The notes beneath the pieces are model-generated. The model saw only the letters and a program-made list of their open reading frames with translations. It made no database searches and was not told the origin of the DNA. The translations under genes and the position numbers were made by a program. From JANPJV01 sp031425695 (GTDB taxonomy: Bacteria > Pseudomonadota > Gammaproteobacteria > Xanthomonadales > SZUA-5): a DNA stretch of 64,000 bases. This document shows positions 24,476 to 33,467 of the stretch, in pieces. How positions within the stretch are numbered: the first letter of the stretch is position 1; every line of letters starts with the position of its first letter. The stretch lies in NCBI GenBank assembly GCA_031425695.1, contig JANPJV010000021.1, positions 1 to 64,000 of the forward strand, given 5' to 3'.

Positions 24476-25470
24476 TGCTCAAACACCTGCTGCAGAAATT
24501 GTTGAGCAGGGTCGCCAGCGCGAGTGACCTGCGCGAGGCCCGTTCGCAGATTGCCGCCCAGCGATTGCTGGCCGAGGACACGCTCATCCTGCAAGCGCAG
24601 ATCTTGTCGGCAATGAATGCGCGGCTTCCGGCGACCACGCCCCTGGCGGAAGTCGAGTTCCGTGCGTTCTCGCAATACGGCGAGGATGGGATCCTGCAGT
24701 TCCTGATCACGCATACCCAGATCAGCGCTGCGGAAAAGATCTTCGTGGAGTTCGGCGTCGAGAGCTATCGCGAGGCGAACACGCGCTTGTTGCTGCTCAA
24801 GGATTACTGGCGCGGGCTGGTCATTGACGGGTCGGCGGCCAACATTGAGCTGATCCGTGCGGATCGCCTGTACTGGCGCCATCAACTCGATGCGCAGTGT
24901 GCCTGGATCGGTCGTGAGAACATCAACGAGCTGATTCTCGGCGCCGGTATCAAGGGACGCATCGGCGTGCTCAGCATTGATGTCGACGGCAATGATTACT
25001 GGATCCTGGAAGCGATCGATTCCGTGGATCCGGTCATCCTGGTGGTCGAGTGGAACTCTGTATTCGGCGATCGAGCGGCGCTGTCGGTTCCGTACCAGCA
25101 CGATTTTGATCGCCGCAAAGCGCACTTCTCGCAACAGTACTGGGGTGCGTCCGTCGCCGCCTTTGAGCTGCTCGCCGCGCGCAAGGGCTATTCCCTGGTT
25201 GGCTCGAATCGTGCCGGTAACAACCTCTTTTTCGTACGCAGTGATCGCCTTGGCGGACTGCCGGTGCGTTCTGCGCAAGCGGCATTCGTCGACGCCTGTT
25301 TCCGCGACTCGCGGGACGCGTCAGGCGCTTTGACATTCCTCGAAGGTGCGCAGCGAGCAGCGGTGATCGCGGACCTGCCCTTGGTTGATGTCAGCAGCGG
25401 CGCCATGACCAGCCTGGGCGCGCAATTGCGCTTGCCAGCGCCTGCGGCAGGGAACCCAAAGAGCTCGTGA
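24475..25470 (+). CDS. FkbM-like SAM-dependent methyltransferase
   Basis: GTG 24475 overlaps the previous stop (TAGTG) and gives 331 residues. FSQYGEDGILQFLI, then IFVEFGVESYREANTRLLLLKDYWRGLVIDGSAANIELI, and IGVLSIDVDGNDYWILEAI are diagnostic of a subfamily related to FkbM (SQ(F/Y)GEDG...VEFG...NT..L). The DVDGND motif corresponds to the FkbM DVEG block. Likely sugar O-methylation. It is separated from the FkbM trio at 12.9-15.4 kb and diverges strongly from it. Confidence 0.78.
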   Translation: MLKHLLQKLLSRVASASDLREARSQIAAQRLLAEDTLILQAQILSAMNARLPATTPLAEVEFRAFSQYGEDGILQFLITHTQISAAEKIFVEFGVESYREANTRLLLLKDYWRGLVIDGSAANIELIRADRLYWRHQLDAQCAWIGRENINELILGAGIKGRIGVLSIDVDGNDYWILEAIDSVDPVILVVEWNSVFGDRAALSVPYQHDFDRRKAHFSQQYWGASVAAFELLAARKGYSLVGSNRAGNNLFFVRSDRLGGLPVRSAQAAFVDACFRDSRDASGALTFLEGAQRAAVIADLPLVDVSSGAMTSLGAQLRLPAPAAGNPKSS

Positions 25471-26312
25471 ACGTCCCCGGCCACGCGCCAATGTGGGAGT
25501 CCGCAGTGCGCAGCTACCGCGCATCGGCGACCCCCGCGGAAGTCGCGGCGAATTACTTCGACCTGCCGCTCGCAGCCGCTGCGCAACGCTTCGCCAGGAG
25601 TGAAGAGTTCGCGGAGATCCGCCGCCTGCTGGGCACTGCGGACAACCGTAGCCTGCTGGACGTCGGCGCAGGGCAGGGGGTGTCCAGCTTCGCGTTTGCC
25701 CAGGATGGCTGGCAGGTGACCGCGCTCGAGCCCGATCCCAGCGGCGAAGTCGGGGCTTCTGCCATTGCCTCGCTGGCACGGGCGCCGGCAATTTCGATCG
25801 GCGTCGTGCGCTCGATCGGCGAATCGATGCCTTTTCGCGACGACAGCTTCGACGCCGGCTTCGGCAGGCAGGTGTTGCATCACAGCCGTGAATTGCCGCG
25901 CCTGTTTGCCGAGCTCGCCCGTGTGCTCAAGCCGGGCGCGCCACTGCTTACCGTGCGCGACCACGTGGTCGATGATGAGCTGCAACGCAACCAGTTCTTG
26001 CAAGCGCATCCCTTGCATCAGGCGTATGGCGGCGAATGGGCATATTCGGTCAAGGAATACCTCGAGGCTGCGTCCATTGCGGGCTTCGTGCTCGAGCAGA
26101 GCTGGGGCCCGGAGCAATCGATCCTGAATTTTTACCCTGGCACGAAGGCCGCGCTCGCCGAGCGGCAGCGCGAGGTGGCCACGTTGACCTGGCAACCATT
26201 CGGCCGCTGGCTCGCGGGCATCTCCGCGTTCCGCCGCTTTGCGGTTGCACGCGCCCAGGCGCGGCATCGGCAGCCGGGCCGGCTCTACAGCTTCTTGTTC
26301 CGTAATCGATGA
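25467..26312 (+). CDS. Class I SAM-dependent methyltransferase (Methyltransf_11 type)
   Basis: GTG 25467 (GTGA overlap) gives 281 residues. Motif I is RSLLDVGAGQGVSSFAFAQDGWQVTALEPDPSG. Motif II/III are VVRSIGESMPFRDDSFDAGFGRQVLHHS and LFAELARVLKPGAPLLTVRDHVVD. These are textbook class I methyltransferase features. The acceptor could be a sugar hydroxyl or the lipid carrier intermediate; nothing in the sequence decides. Complete, soluble. Confidence 0.82.
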   Translation: MNVPGHAPMWESAVRSYRASATPAEVAANYFDLPLAAAAQRFARSEEFAEIRRLLGTADNRSLLDVGAGQGVSSFAFAQDGWQVTALEPDPSGEVGASAIASLARAPAISIGVVRSIGESMPFRDDSFDAGFGRQVLHHSRELPRLFAELARVLKPGAPLLTVRDHVVDDELQRNQFLQAHPLHQAYGGEWAYSVKEYLEAASIAGFVLEQSWGPEQSILNFYPGTKAALAERQREVATLTWQPFGRWLAGISAFRRFAVARAQARHRQPGRLYSFLFRNR

Positions 26313-27235
26313 GCAGCGTGGCCGAGCGGAGTGCATTGGTCACTGGCGCGAGCGGATTTTTGGGCTCGCATATAGCCGCGCATCTGCGCGCTTGCGGCTG
26401 GTACGTCTTCGGGCTCGGCCGCCGGCGCCTGGAAGGCGGAGCGCGCGACCAGCGCTATCTCGATCTGCCTGATTCCGCCCTGGCTGATCTCCTGGGCGAG
26501 TTGCGCCCACAGATCATCGTCCATTGCGCAGGGCCCGCTTCGGTGCCCGGATCGGTCGCAGACCCCGCCGCCGATTTTGCCGGCACTGTTCCAGTCATGT
26601 TCCAGTTGCTCGACAGCGTGCGCCAGCGCAGTCCCGAAAGTGCCGTGCTGTACGTGTCGAGCGCGGCGGTGTACGGCAATCCGCAGCACCTGCCGGTTGC
26701 GGAGACCGATGCGATCGAGCCGATTTCCCCCTACGGCTTTCACCGCAGTCAGTGCGAACAGCTCTTGCAGCAGTTTCGCGTCCTGTACTCGATCAAGGCG
26801 ACCAGCCTGCGCGTGTTTTCCGCGTTCGGCGTCGGTCTGCGCAGGCAGGTCGTCTGGGACCTTTGCATACGGGCCTTGAGCGAGCATCAATTGCGAATGC
26901 ATGGCACCGGTCAGGAATCGCGGGATTTCATCCACGCCGCCGACATCGCGCAGGCGGTCACGCTGCTCGCGGAAACGCCGCGCTGGCACGCGGCCTACAA
27001 CCTCGGTAGTGGCGGCGAGATCGCAATCGCCGAGTTGGCACGCGCAATCTCGGCGCTGTTGCCCGTGCCGGTCGCGGTCAGCTTCGATGGCATCGCAGCG
27101 CCCGGGATGCCAGCGCGCTGGTGCGCCGACATCAGTCGCCTGACGGAACTTGGCTTCACGCCCCGGCATGCGCTCATGGATGAGCTGCCGCAACTGCTCG
27201 AACACGCCCGCAGCAGCCTCGCGGTGCACGCATGA
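26309..27235 (+). CDS. NAD-dependent epimerase/dehydratase with YxxxR active site
   Basis: ATG 26309 (ATGA overlap) gives 308 residues of an extended SDR. ALVTGASGFLGSHIAAHL is the NAD(P)-binding GxxGxxG loop, VLYVSSAAVYGNP carries the conserved serine block, and SPYGFHRSQCEQLL is the catalytic site. The usual YxxxK lysine is arginine here (Tyr142, Arg146). RVFSAFGVGLRRQVVWDL and DFIHAADIAQAV are typical of sugar-nucleotide epimerases/dehydratases. Acts on a nucleotide sugar; which one is unknown. Confidence 0.82.
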   Translation: MSSVAERSALVTGASGFLGSHIAAHLRACGWYVFGLGRRRLEGGARDQRYLDLPDSALADLLGELRPQIIVHCAGPASVPGSVADPAADFAGTVPVMFQLLDSVRQRSPESAVLYVSSAAVYGNPQHLPVAETDAIEPISPYGFHRSQCEQLLQQFRVLYSIKATSLRVFSAFGVGLRRQVVWDLCIRALSEHQLRMHGTGQESRDFIHAADIAQAVTLLAETPRWHAAYNLGSGGEIAIAELARAISALLPVPVAVSFDGIAAPGMPARWCADISRLTELGFTPRHALMDELPQLLEHARSSLAVHA

Positions 27236-28398
27236 GCACCGGCATCGCGCTGATGGCGCAGGGCGGCAGCCACTGGATGGGTGGGCTCCAATACACCGCG
27301 CATCTGATCGAAGCCCTGGCGCGCCTGCCGCAGGGTGAACGCGCTCGATTGCGGGTAACGCTGTTTGCCGGAACGGCCCAGCGCGAAGGCTTGCGCGATG
27401 TGCTGCCATTGGTCGATGACTGCCGCGAATCGATGCCGGCGGTGACCTCCTGGGCGCGCATGCAGGATCGCTGGCGCAAACGCGTGCGTGGCTTTGCCGA
27501 TCCGTGGACTGATCGCGGGCTGTCCGCACTCGGGATCGACTTCGTCTACCCGCACCATGTGCGCGATCACCTGCCGAGGCGCTTTCGGGCGGCTGCCTGG
27601 CTGCCCGATTTCCAACATGAGGCGATGCCCGAAATGTTCACCGCGGCGGAGTTGGACGAGCGCCGACAGCGCTTTGCCGAAGTCGCCGAGTTCGCCGATC
27701 GGGTCGTGCTCAGCAGCGAGGATGCCCGTGCCCAGTTCGCGCGAACGCATACCGCGGCCACCGCGGCGGCAGTGGTGCTGCCATTTCCGAGCTGCCCGCG
27801 CAGCGAATGGTTCGAGCGCGATGCCCGGGAGACGTGCGCGCGCTACCACCTTCCGCAGGAATACCTACTGGTCTGCAATCAGTTCTGGAAACACAAGAAT
27901 CACGACCAGCTGTGGTTGGCGCTGGCTGAGCTGGCCGCGCGTGGGATCCATCCGCCGCTGGTCCTGACCGGCCATACCCACGACTATCGCAACCCACGTC
28001 ACTTCGATGGGCTCCTCGACTCCGCGCATCGCCTCGGCATCGGGCGCCAGCTGTACTTTCTCGGCGTCGTTCCGCGTGGCGACCAGGTGCAGCTGATGCG
28101 CGCCGCCGTAGCGATGCTGCAACCATCGCGCTTCGAGGGCTGGAGTACCGTGGTCGAGGATGCGCGTGCGCTCGGTTGCCCGATCCTGATGTCCGATATT
28201 GCGGTGCATCGCGAGCAGGCGCCGGTCGCGGGGGACTACTTTCCGCTCGACGATGTGCCTGCGCTGGCGGCGAAGATTGCCGCGACCTGGGAGATCCGTG
28301 GGCGCCCGCACGACGAACTTACGGCGCGCGCTGCCAATGCGCACGGGATCGAAGCTTTTGCGCGACGCTTCGTCGCTTTGGCTGAGGGGCGGCTGTGA
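27232..28398 (+). CDS. Glycosyltransferase family 4 (GT-B)
   Basis: ATG 27232 (ATGA overlap) gives 388 residues. SHWMGGLQYTAHLIEAL (acceptor loop with GG), AAWLPDFQHEAMPEMF, RVVLSSEDARAQF, EYLLVCNQFWKHKNHDQLWLAL and MLQPSRFEGWSTVVEDARALGCPILMSD identify a GT4 enzyme. The E-x7-E equivalent is EGWSTVVEDA. The D(F/L)QHE...(M/L)PE segment is shared with a GT4 subgroup common in O-antigen clusters. Sugar unknown. Confidence 0.85.
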   Translation: MSTGIALMAQGGSHWMGGLQYTAHLIEALARLPQGERARLRVTLFAGTAQREGLRDVLPLVDDCRESMPAVTSWARMQDRWRKRVRGFADPWTDRGLSALGIDFVYPHHVRDHLPRRFRAAAWLPDFQHEAMPEMFTAAELDERRQRFAEVAEFADRVVLSSEDARAQFARTHTAATAAAVVLPFPSCPRSEWFERDARETCARYHLPQEYLLVCNQFWKHKNHDQLWLALAELAARGIHPPLVLTGHTHDYRNPRHFDGLLDSAHRLGIGRQLYFLGVVPRGDQVQLMRAAVAMLQPSRFEGWSTVVEDARALGCPILMSDIAVHREQAPVAGDYFPLDDVPALAAKIAATWEIRGRPHDELTARAANAHGIEAFARRFVALAEGRL

Positions 28399-29249
28399 GC
28401 GCTCCGGGGCGAATCAGCATCGTGGTGCCTTCGTACAATCAGGCGCATTTCCTGGATGCAACCCTGGCCTCGTTATTCTCCCAGGACGATCCCGACCTCG
28501 AGGTATTGCTGCTCGACGGCGGGAGCAACGACGGCTCGCTCGCGGTCATCGAGCGCTGGTCGCCGCGCCTTGCGTTCTGGGTGAGCGAAAAGGATCGTGG
28601 ACAAAGCCATGCGATCAACAAAGGCTTTGCCCGCGCAAGTGGTGACTGGCTGGGTTGGTTGAACTCGGACGACTTGCTGCTCCCCGGCGCCCTGGCGACT
28701 TTGCGAGAACGGATCGCTGCGCAGCCGCAGACGCGCTGGTGGACCGGCAGCGGCCATTTCATCGATGCGGGGAATCGGTTCCTGTATGCGTACGGCAGCC
28801 CCGCTGAATTGCGCGAACCGGCTCAGCTCAGCGATTGGCGCGCGCATTGGATCGCGCAGCCCAGCACCTTTTTTAGACGCGAGCTCTATGACGCCGCCGG
28901 GGGCAGCGTGCGCGAGGATCTGCATTACGCGATGGACCTCGACCTGTGGCTGCGCCTGGTCAAGCTCGCGCCAGTCGGGACGATCGCGCGCGAGCTGTCG
29001 GCATACCGCTATCACGATGGGGGCAAGACCACGGCCATGGCGGTCGAGGGCGAGGCCGAGATCGTGCGCGTGTTGGCACAACACCTTGGCCTGGACCTCG
29101 CGCTCGACCGTGTGCGCCTGATCGCAGCCGACCGCGATCGTTTCCTGCGCCGTGCCGAACGCCTAGATGCGCTGATTGCGCCGGTGGCGAAACCGTATTC
29201 GACACTGAAGGGCATGCTCGGCCGCTGGCGGAAGTGGGCGCGTGGCTGA
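28395..29249 (+). CDS. Glycosyltransferase family 2 (GT-A)
   Basis: GTG 28395 (GTGA overlap) gives 284 residues. ISIVVPSYNQAHFLDATLAS, LEVLLLDGGSNDGSLAVI, WVSEKDRGQSHAINKGFARASGDWLGWLNSDDLLLPGAL (NSDD = metal/nucleotide motif) and a catalytic-side segment REDLHYAMDLDLWLRL with the late HDGGKT. This DGGS...DRGQSxAIN subtype recurs at 31697. Cytoplasmic, likely inverting. Donor unknown. Confidence 0.87.
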   Translation: MSAPGRISIVVPSYNQAHFLDATLASLFSQDDPDLEVLLLDGGSNDGSLAVIERWSPRLAFWVSEKDRGQSHAINKGFARASGDWLGWLNSDDLLLPGALATLRERIAAQPQTRWWTGSGHFIDAGNRFLYAYGSPAELREPAQLSDWRAHWIAQPSTFFRRELYDAAGGSVREDLHYAMDLDLWLRLVKLAPVGTIARELSAYRYHDGGKTTAMAVEGEAEIVRVLAQHLGLDLALDRVRLIAADRDRFLRRAERLDALIAPVAKPYSTLKGMLGRWRKWARG

Positions 29250-30228
29250 GGAGACCCTCGCGGTTAAATCCGCACGTCGATTGCTCTCGGCCTGGACCCG
29301 CTCGCAGCTGGCCCTGGCGCGCCGGATGAAACGCTTTGCCGGACATCCGGTGCTCTCCGAAACCGGCGGCAATGCCCGCATTGCCAGCGCGCTTGCCGCG
29401 GGCAAGCCGTTCATGGCCGGGCGCGTCGGATTCACCGAGCTGGATGCGATCCGCAGCGTCGCCGGCATCCGCGCGCAGCAGGGCGCCGACGCACGGCTTC
29501 GCTGGCTCAGCCAAGTTCGCGGCGAGCCGGCGCAGCTCGAAGCCGAGCTCATCGACTGGCTCGATCGGGTCTCCGGATTTTTTCCGCCGACGCCGCCGAT
29601 GGTCACGCGGCTGGCCGATGTCCTGGTGGCCGCTGTCGCCGAGGCCGATGTGCTGGCCATCTGGTACCGCCGCCACGAGCTTGCGCTGATGCGCGAGCAC
29701 GCGCCGGCGGCGTTGCCGATCGAGCCGCGCGGGCTCGAGCCGTACTACCACGCGCAGCCGTGGAGCATGCAGCTGGCTGGCAAGCGCGTGCTCGTGGTTC
29801 ACCCTTACGAGGCTTCGATCCGATCGCAATTCGCCAACCGCAAGCGCATTTTTGGCGAGCACCAAGTGTGGCCCGAATGCGAGCTGCTCACGCTCAAGGC
29901 GGTGCAGACGCTGGCTGGAGAGCGGGTCGGATTCGACAACTGGTTCGAGGCGCTCGAGCACATGCAGCGCGGCATCGATGACATGGACTACGACGTCGCC
30001 ATCATCGGCGCCGGCGCCTACGGGCTGCCGCTGGCTGCGCACGTCAAGCGGCATGGACGCATGGCCATCCACATCGGAGGCGCCACCCAGCTGCTGTTCG
30101 GCATCCGCGGCAAGCGCTGGGACGACCGCCCGGAAGTGACCCGGCTCTACAACGAGCATTGGGTGCGGCCTGCCCCCGAAGAAACGCCCAAGGCTCACGA
30201 CAGCGTCGAAGCAGGAGCCTATTGGTGA
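29242..30228 (+). CDS. Conserved protein of polysaccharide loci, possible GT-D-type glycosyltransferase
   Basis: GTG 29242 overlaps the GT2 gene by 8 bases and gives 328 residues. The N-terminal part has PFMAGRVGFTELDAI. The C-terminal half has GKRVLVVHPYEASIRSQ, MDYDVAIIGAGAYGLPLAAHVKRHGRMAIHIGG and TQLLFGIRGKRW. The arrangement RxG..E near the start and a glycine-rich strand followed by KxxGxxAIHIGG near the end resembles the GT-D (DUF1792) fold, in which RFGDGE-type and ALGPTA...GYQAIDIGH-type motifs occupy the same places. No experimentally known function is recognised, so the assignment is inference. Confidence 0.65.
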   Translation: MAEETLAVKSARRLLSAWTRSQLALARRMKRFAGHPVLSETGGNARIASALAAGKPFMAGRVGFTELDAIRSVAGIRAQQGADARLRWLSQVRGEPAQLEAELIDWLDRVSGFFPPTPPMVTRLADVLVAAVAEADVLAIWYRRHELALMREHAPAALPIEPRGLEPYYHAQPWSMQLAGKRVLVVHPYEASIRSQFANRKRIFGEHQVWPECELLTLKAVQTLAGERVGFDNWFEALEHMQRGIDDMDYDVAIIGAGAYGLPLAAHVKRHGRMAIHIGGATQLLFGIRGKRWDDRPEVTRLYNEHWVRPAPEETPKAHDSVEAGAYW

Positions 30229-30767
30229 GCTACGGGAAAGTCGCGTTGAGCCTCTTTCGCGGCACACTCTGGCGGGCCCGGCGCGGCGTGCTGGCAGCCT
30301 CGACGCCGCGCATTCTCGGGCCACGATGCCGATTGGTCGTCGAGCGCGGTGGCGCCCTGCGAATCGGGCGCTTCTGCAGCTTCGACCGCGACGTCGAGAT
30401 CGTGGTCTACCGCGGGGGCCGCCTGGAGCTCGGAGATCATGTCTACGTCGGTCACGGCAGCACCATCGCCTGTGCCGAATCCATCGTGATCGGCAACGAC
30501 AGCATGATCGCGGATCTTGTGTCGATCCGGGACATGAACCACCGCCGCATACCCGGCAAGCCGCTGCGCGAAGGCGGGATGGAGACGCTACCGATCCGCA
30601 TCGGCAGCAATTGCTGGATCGCCACCAAAGTGACGCTGGTGGCGGGCGCCACGCTCGGCGACGAGGTGACCGTGGCTGCAAATGCAGTGGTGGTAGGCAC
30701 GGTCCCCGCAGGGATCATCGTCGGCGGAATTCCCGCGCGCCCACTGAGCCGCCGTTCAGATGCTTGA
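30225..30767 (+). CDS. Left-handed beta-helix (hexapeptide) acyltransferase
   Basis: GTG 30225 (GTGA overlap) gives 180 residues. Hexapeptide strands are GGALRIGRFCSFDRDVEIVVYRGGRLELGDHVYVGHGSTIACAESIVIGNDSMI. A loop SIRDMNHRRIPGKPLREGG, whose MNH histidine is the likely general base, precedes LPIRIGSNCWIATKVTLVAGATLGDEVTVAANAVVVGTVPAG and the terminal GGIPARPL. Matches maltose/galactoside O-acetyltransferase-like enzymes. Probable sugar acetylation. Confidence 0.87.
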   Translation: MSYGKVALSLFRGTLWRARRGVLAASTPRILGPRCRLVVERGGALRIGRFCSFDRDVEIVVYRGGRLELGDHVYVGHGSTIACAESIVIGNDSMIADLVSIRDMNHRRIPGKPLREGGMETLPIRIGSNCWIATKVTLVAGATLGDEVTVAANAVVVGTVPAGIIVGGIPARPLSRRSDA

Positions 30768-31707
30768 GACCCGGCCTGACATCAGCGTGGTGCTGTGCAC
30801 CCACAACCCACGCACGACGCCCTTGCGCCGGGTGCTCGAGGCCCTGATCGCGCAGACGCTTGATGCTTCCCGCTGGGAGCTCCTGTTGGTCGACAACGCA
30901 TCGAGCCCGGCCCTGGAGCAGCGTTCCGAGCTCGCCGATCTCCTGCCGCGACTGCCGACGCGCTTGCTCGTCGAGCCCAGGCTCGGACTGACGCCGGCGC
31001 GCCTGTGTGGCTTCTCCGCCGCGCGCGCACCGGTGCTGGTGCTGGTCGACGACGACACGGTGCTGCAGGCCGACTATCTGGAGCAGGCCTTGCGGCTATT
31101 CGTGGTGCACCCGGAAATTGGCGCCGCCGGAGGGCGCATCGCTGGTGAGTTCGAACACGAGCCGCCGGCCTGGGCATCCGACGCGCTCGGCTGCCTCGCT
31201 GTGCGCGATTTTGGCGAGCATCCGATTCGCGCGCTGATCCACAACACGCTTGGACCCTGGGAGCCTTGTGGCGCCGGCATGGTCCTGCGCAGCCAAGTCG
31301 CTACCGCCTACGCGCTCGCCGCGAGCGCACCGCAGCGTCAACGACTCGACCGTGTCGGCAGCGCGCTCAGCAGTTGTGGCGATTCCGATCTCGCGCGCAC
31401 CGCGAGCGATCTTCGCCTCTACCTCGCTTACGAGCCTGCCCTGCGACTGCACCACCTGATCCCCGCCGGGCGGCTGCGCCTCCCTTATCTCGTACGCCTG
31501 ATGTACGCCATCCAGCGCGACGGCTGGCTGCTGTTGCGCCTGCGCGGCGATCCTCGGCGCATGAGCGCGCTCGCATATGTGCTGCGCGTCCTGCAGGCGC
31601 CGCTGGCCGCGCTCACCCTCGATCCGCGCCGCTGGCTGCTGCGACTGTCGGTCCGCCTCGGCCAGCTCAAGGGACGCCGCCTGCCGGTGCTGGTCGATGG
31701 CCACTGA
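30760..31707 (+). CDS. Glycosyltransferase family 2 (GT-A)
   Basis: ATG 30760 overlaps the acyltransferase by 8 bases and gives 315 residues. DISVVLCTHNPRTTPLRRVLEALIAQ, WELLLVDNASSPALE, and the key VLVLVDDDTVLQADYLEQAL (DDD motif at ~residue 90) define the GT-A domain. EPCGAGMVLRSQVA and SCGDSDLARTASD fit the catalytic side (GDSD with the acidic pair). The last ~80 residues are hydrophobic/basic and could be membrane-associated. Donor unknown. Confidence 0.85.
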   Translation: MLETRPDISVVLCTHNPRTTPLRRVLEALIAQTLDASRWELLLVDNASSPALEQRSELADLLPRLPTRLLVEPRLGLTPARLCGFSAARAPVLVLVDDDTVLQADYLEQALRLFVVHPEIGAAGGRIAGEFEHEPPAWASDALGCLAVRDFGEHPIRALIHNTLGPWEPCGAGMVLRSQVATAYALAASAPQRQRLDRVGSALSSCGDSDLARTASDLRLYLAYEPALRLHHLIPAGRLRLPYLVRLMYAIQRDGWLLLRLRGDPRRMSALAYVLRVLQAPLAALTLDPRRWLLRLSVRLGQLKGRRLPVLVDGH

Positions 31708-32596
31708 GCTGCCGCGGATCACGTTGGTGACGCCCTCGCTGAACCAGGGGGAGTACCTGGCCGAGACGCTGGATTCGGTCCTGAGCCAGGGTTATCCGAA
31801 TCTCGAGTACATCGTGATCGATGGCGGCAGCAGCGATGCGTCCGTCGAAATTCTCCAGCGCTATTCCCGGCACCTCCGCTACTGGGTCAGCGAGCCCGAC
31901 CGGGGCCAGTCCGATGCCCTCATCAAGGGGTTTTCGCGCGCCACCGGGGAGCTCATGAACTGGATCAATGCCGATGACCTGCTGCGCCCCGGCTCGCTGC
32001 AGGCCGTGGCCGACGCCTGGGTTGCGGAGCCCGCCGATCTCATCGTCGGCGAGGACATCCAGTTCACGGCGAGCGTCGATCAACCGGTCGGTCACTTCAA
32101 GCCCGCGGGCTATACGCATCCTGGGTGCCTGCGCTTCTGGGATGGCAAATTTCGCTATCATCAGCCACCCTGTTTCTTCAGCCGGCGCGCATACGTCGAC
32201 TGCGGAGGTCTGCGTCGCGACCTGCACTACGTGATGGACTACGATCTCTACTGCCGCATGCTGGCCGTCCCCGCGGTGCGTGTCGTCTATCTGGATCGGG
32301 TCCTGAGCGCATTCCGCCTGCACCCGGCCGCCAAGACCTCACGCGCCAAGGCGCGTTTCCTTGCCGAGCAACGCAGCGTCTCGCGACCGCGCTGGCCAAG
32401 TGACTGGAATATTGGGGACGAGCAGTTGGCCATGGACCGCTACAGTGCCGAATGCGCCTTGTTCCAGGCTGCCGAGGCGTTGCGCTCACGCGACTTGCGC
32501 GCATCCGGACGGGCATTTGCCGCCGCGCTCGCCTATGCACCACTGCATGCGACAGGATTCGCGTTCCGACGCGGGTGGGAGCGGCTCGCTGACTGA
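31697..32596 (+). CDS. Glycosyltransferase family 2 (GT-A)
   Basis: ATG 31697 overlaps by 11 bases and gives 299 residues. ITLVTPSLNQGEYLAETLDSVLSQGYPNLEYIVIDGGSSD, then WVSEPDRGQSDALIKGFSRATGELMNWINADDLLRPGSL (NADD motif), FSRRAYVDCGGLRRDLHYVMDYDLYCRML and FRLHPAAKT mark the same subfamily as the gene at 28395. The conserved EPDRGQSDA block belongs to this subgroup. Complete, cytoplasmic; sugar unknown. Confidence 0.87.
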   Translation: MATELPRITLVTPSLNQGEYLAETLDSVLSQGYPNLEYIVIDGGSSDASVEILQRYSRHLRYWVSEPDRGQSDALIKGFSRATGELMNWINADDLLRPGSLQAVADAWVAEPADLIVGEDIQFTASVDQPVGHFKPAGYTHPGCLRFWDGKFRYHQPPCFFSRRAYVDCGGLRRDLHYVMDYDLYCRMLAVPAVRVVYLDRVLSAFRLHPAAKTSRAKARFLAEQRSVSRPRWPSDWNIGDEQLAMDRYSAECALFQAAEALRSRDLRASGRAFAAALAYAPLHATGFAFRRGWERLAD

Positions 32597-33467
32597 TCTC
32601 TTCGTCAGCGTAGTCATCCCGACCTATCGGCGCGAGCAGGTCCTGCTCGATACCATCGGGTATCTGCGACCCCAAGTCGCCGGGCGTGGGGAAATCGTGG
32701 TGGTCGACCAGACTGCGCAGCACGAGCCGGCGGTGGCGCGGGAATTAACCGAACTCGACGCGTCCGGAGCCATCCGCTGGCTCCGGCGCGCTCAACCGTC
32801 CATCCCCGCGGCGATGAATGCAGGCATGCTCGCGGCCCGCGCCCCGATAGTGATTTACGTGGATGACGACGTGATTCCGGACGAAGGCTTCATCGAGGCC
32901 CACCTCGACGCCCACCGCCGCCATCCGCGAAGCATCATTGCCGGCCGCGTCCTGCAGCCGTGGCACGTGTCCGGCCAAGCGCCGCTCGATGGGCTGGCCG
33001 GCAGCGAGCCGGCGGCCGTGGACGAGTTCATCGGCTGCAATTTTTCGCTGCCGACCGCGCTCGGCGTCGCGGCCGGCGGCTTCGACGAGCAATTCATCAA
33101 GGTCGCCTATCGCTTCGAGGCGGAGTTTTCGCTGCGCCTGCGCCGAGGCGGCGCCGGCCTCCAGTTCTGGCCTGCTGCCAGCCTGGTGCATCTCCGTTCG
33201 GGCTCTGGTGGCACGCGCAGCTATGGCGATCACCTGCGCACTTTCCTGCCGGCACATTCCGTCGGTGAATATTATTTCCTGCTCGCCGCGCGACCGTCCG
33301 GATGGCTGCGCCTCGCCTTCCAGCGCCTGCGTCGCAGCGTGCTCACCCGCCACCACCTGCGTCGACCCTGGTGGATCCCGGCCACCCTCATCTCGGAGCT
33401 GGGCGGGATGGCGTGGGCGATCAAGCTGGTGCTTTCTGGTCGACGATTGCTGGAGGCGGCAGCGTGA
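32547..33467 (+). CDS. Glycosyltransferase family 2 (GT-A)
   Basis: ATG 32547 is the nearest canonical start; it overlaps the previous gene by 50 bases and gives 306 residues. There is no ATG/GTG/TTG closer to the first GT strand LFVSVVIPTYRREQVL; only CTG 32589 lies nearer, so the true start is uncertain. GEIVVVDQTAQHEPAV, IPAAMNAGMLAARAPIVIYVDDDVIPDEGFIEAHLDAH (DDD motif), FIGCNFSLPTALGVAAGGFDEQFIKVAYRFEAEFSLRLRRGG (catalytic side) and VHLRSGSGGTRS follow. A typical GT2 with a DDD/RFEAE arrangement. Confidence 0.83.
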   Translation: MRQDSRSDAGGSGSLTDLFVSVVIPTYRREQVLLDTIGYLRPQVAGRGEIVVVDQTAQHEPAVARELTELDASGAIRWLRRAQPSIPAAMNAGMLAARAPIVIYVDDDVIPDEGFIEAHLDAHRRHPRSIIAGRVLQPWHVSGQAPLDGLAGSEPAAVDEFIGCNFSLPTALGVAAGGFDEQFIKVAYRFEAEFSLRLRRGGAGLQFWPAASLVHLRSGSGGTRSYGDHLRTFLPAHSVGEYYFLLAARPSGWLRLAFQRLRRSVLTRHHLRRPWWIPATLISELGGMAWAIKLVLSGRRLLEAAA

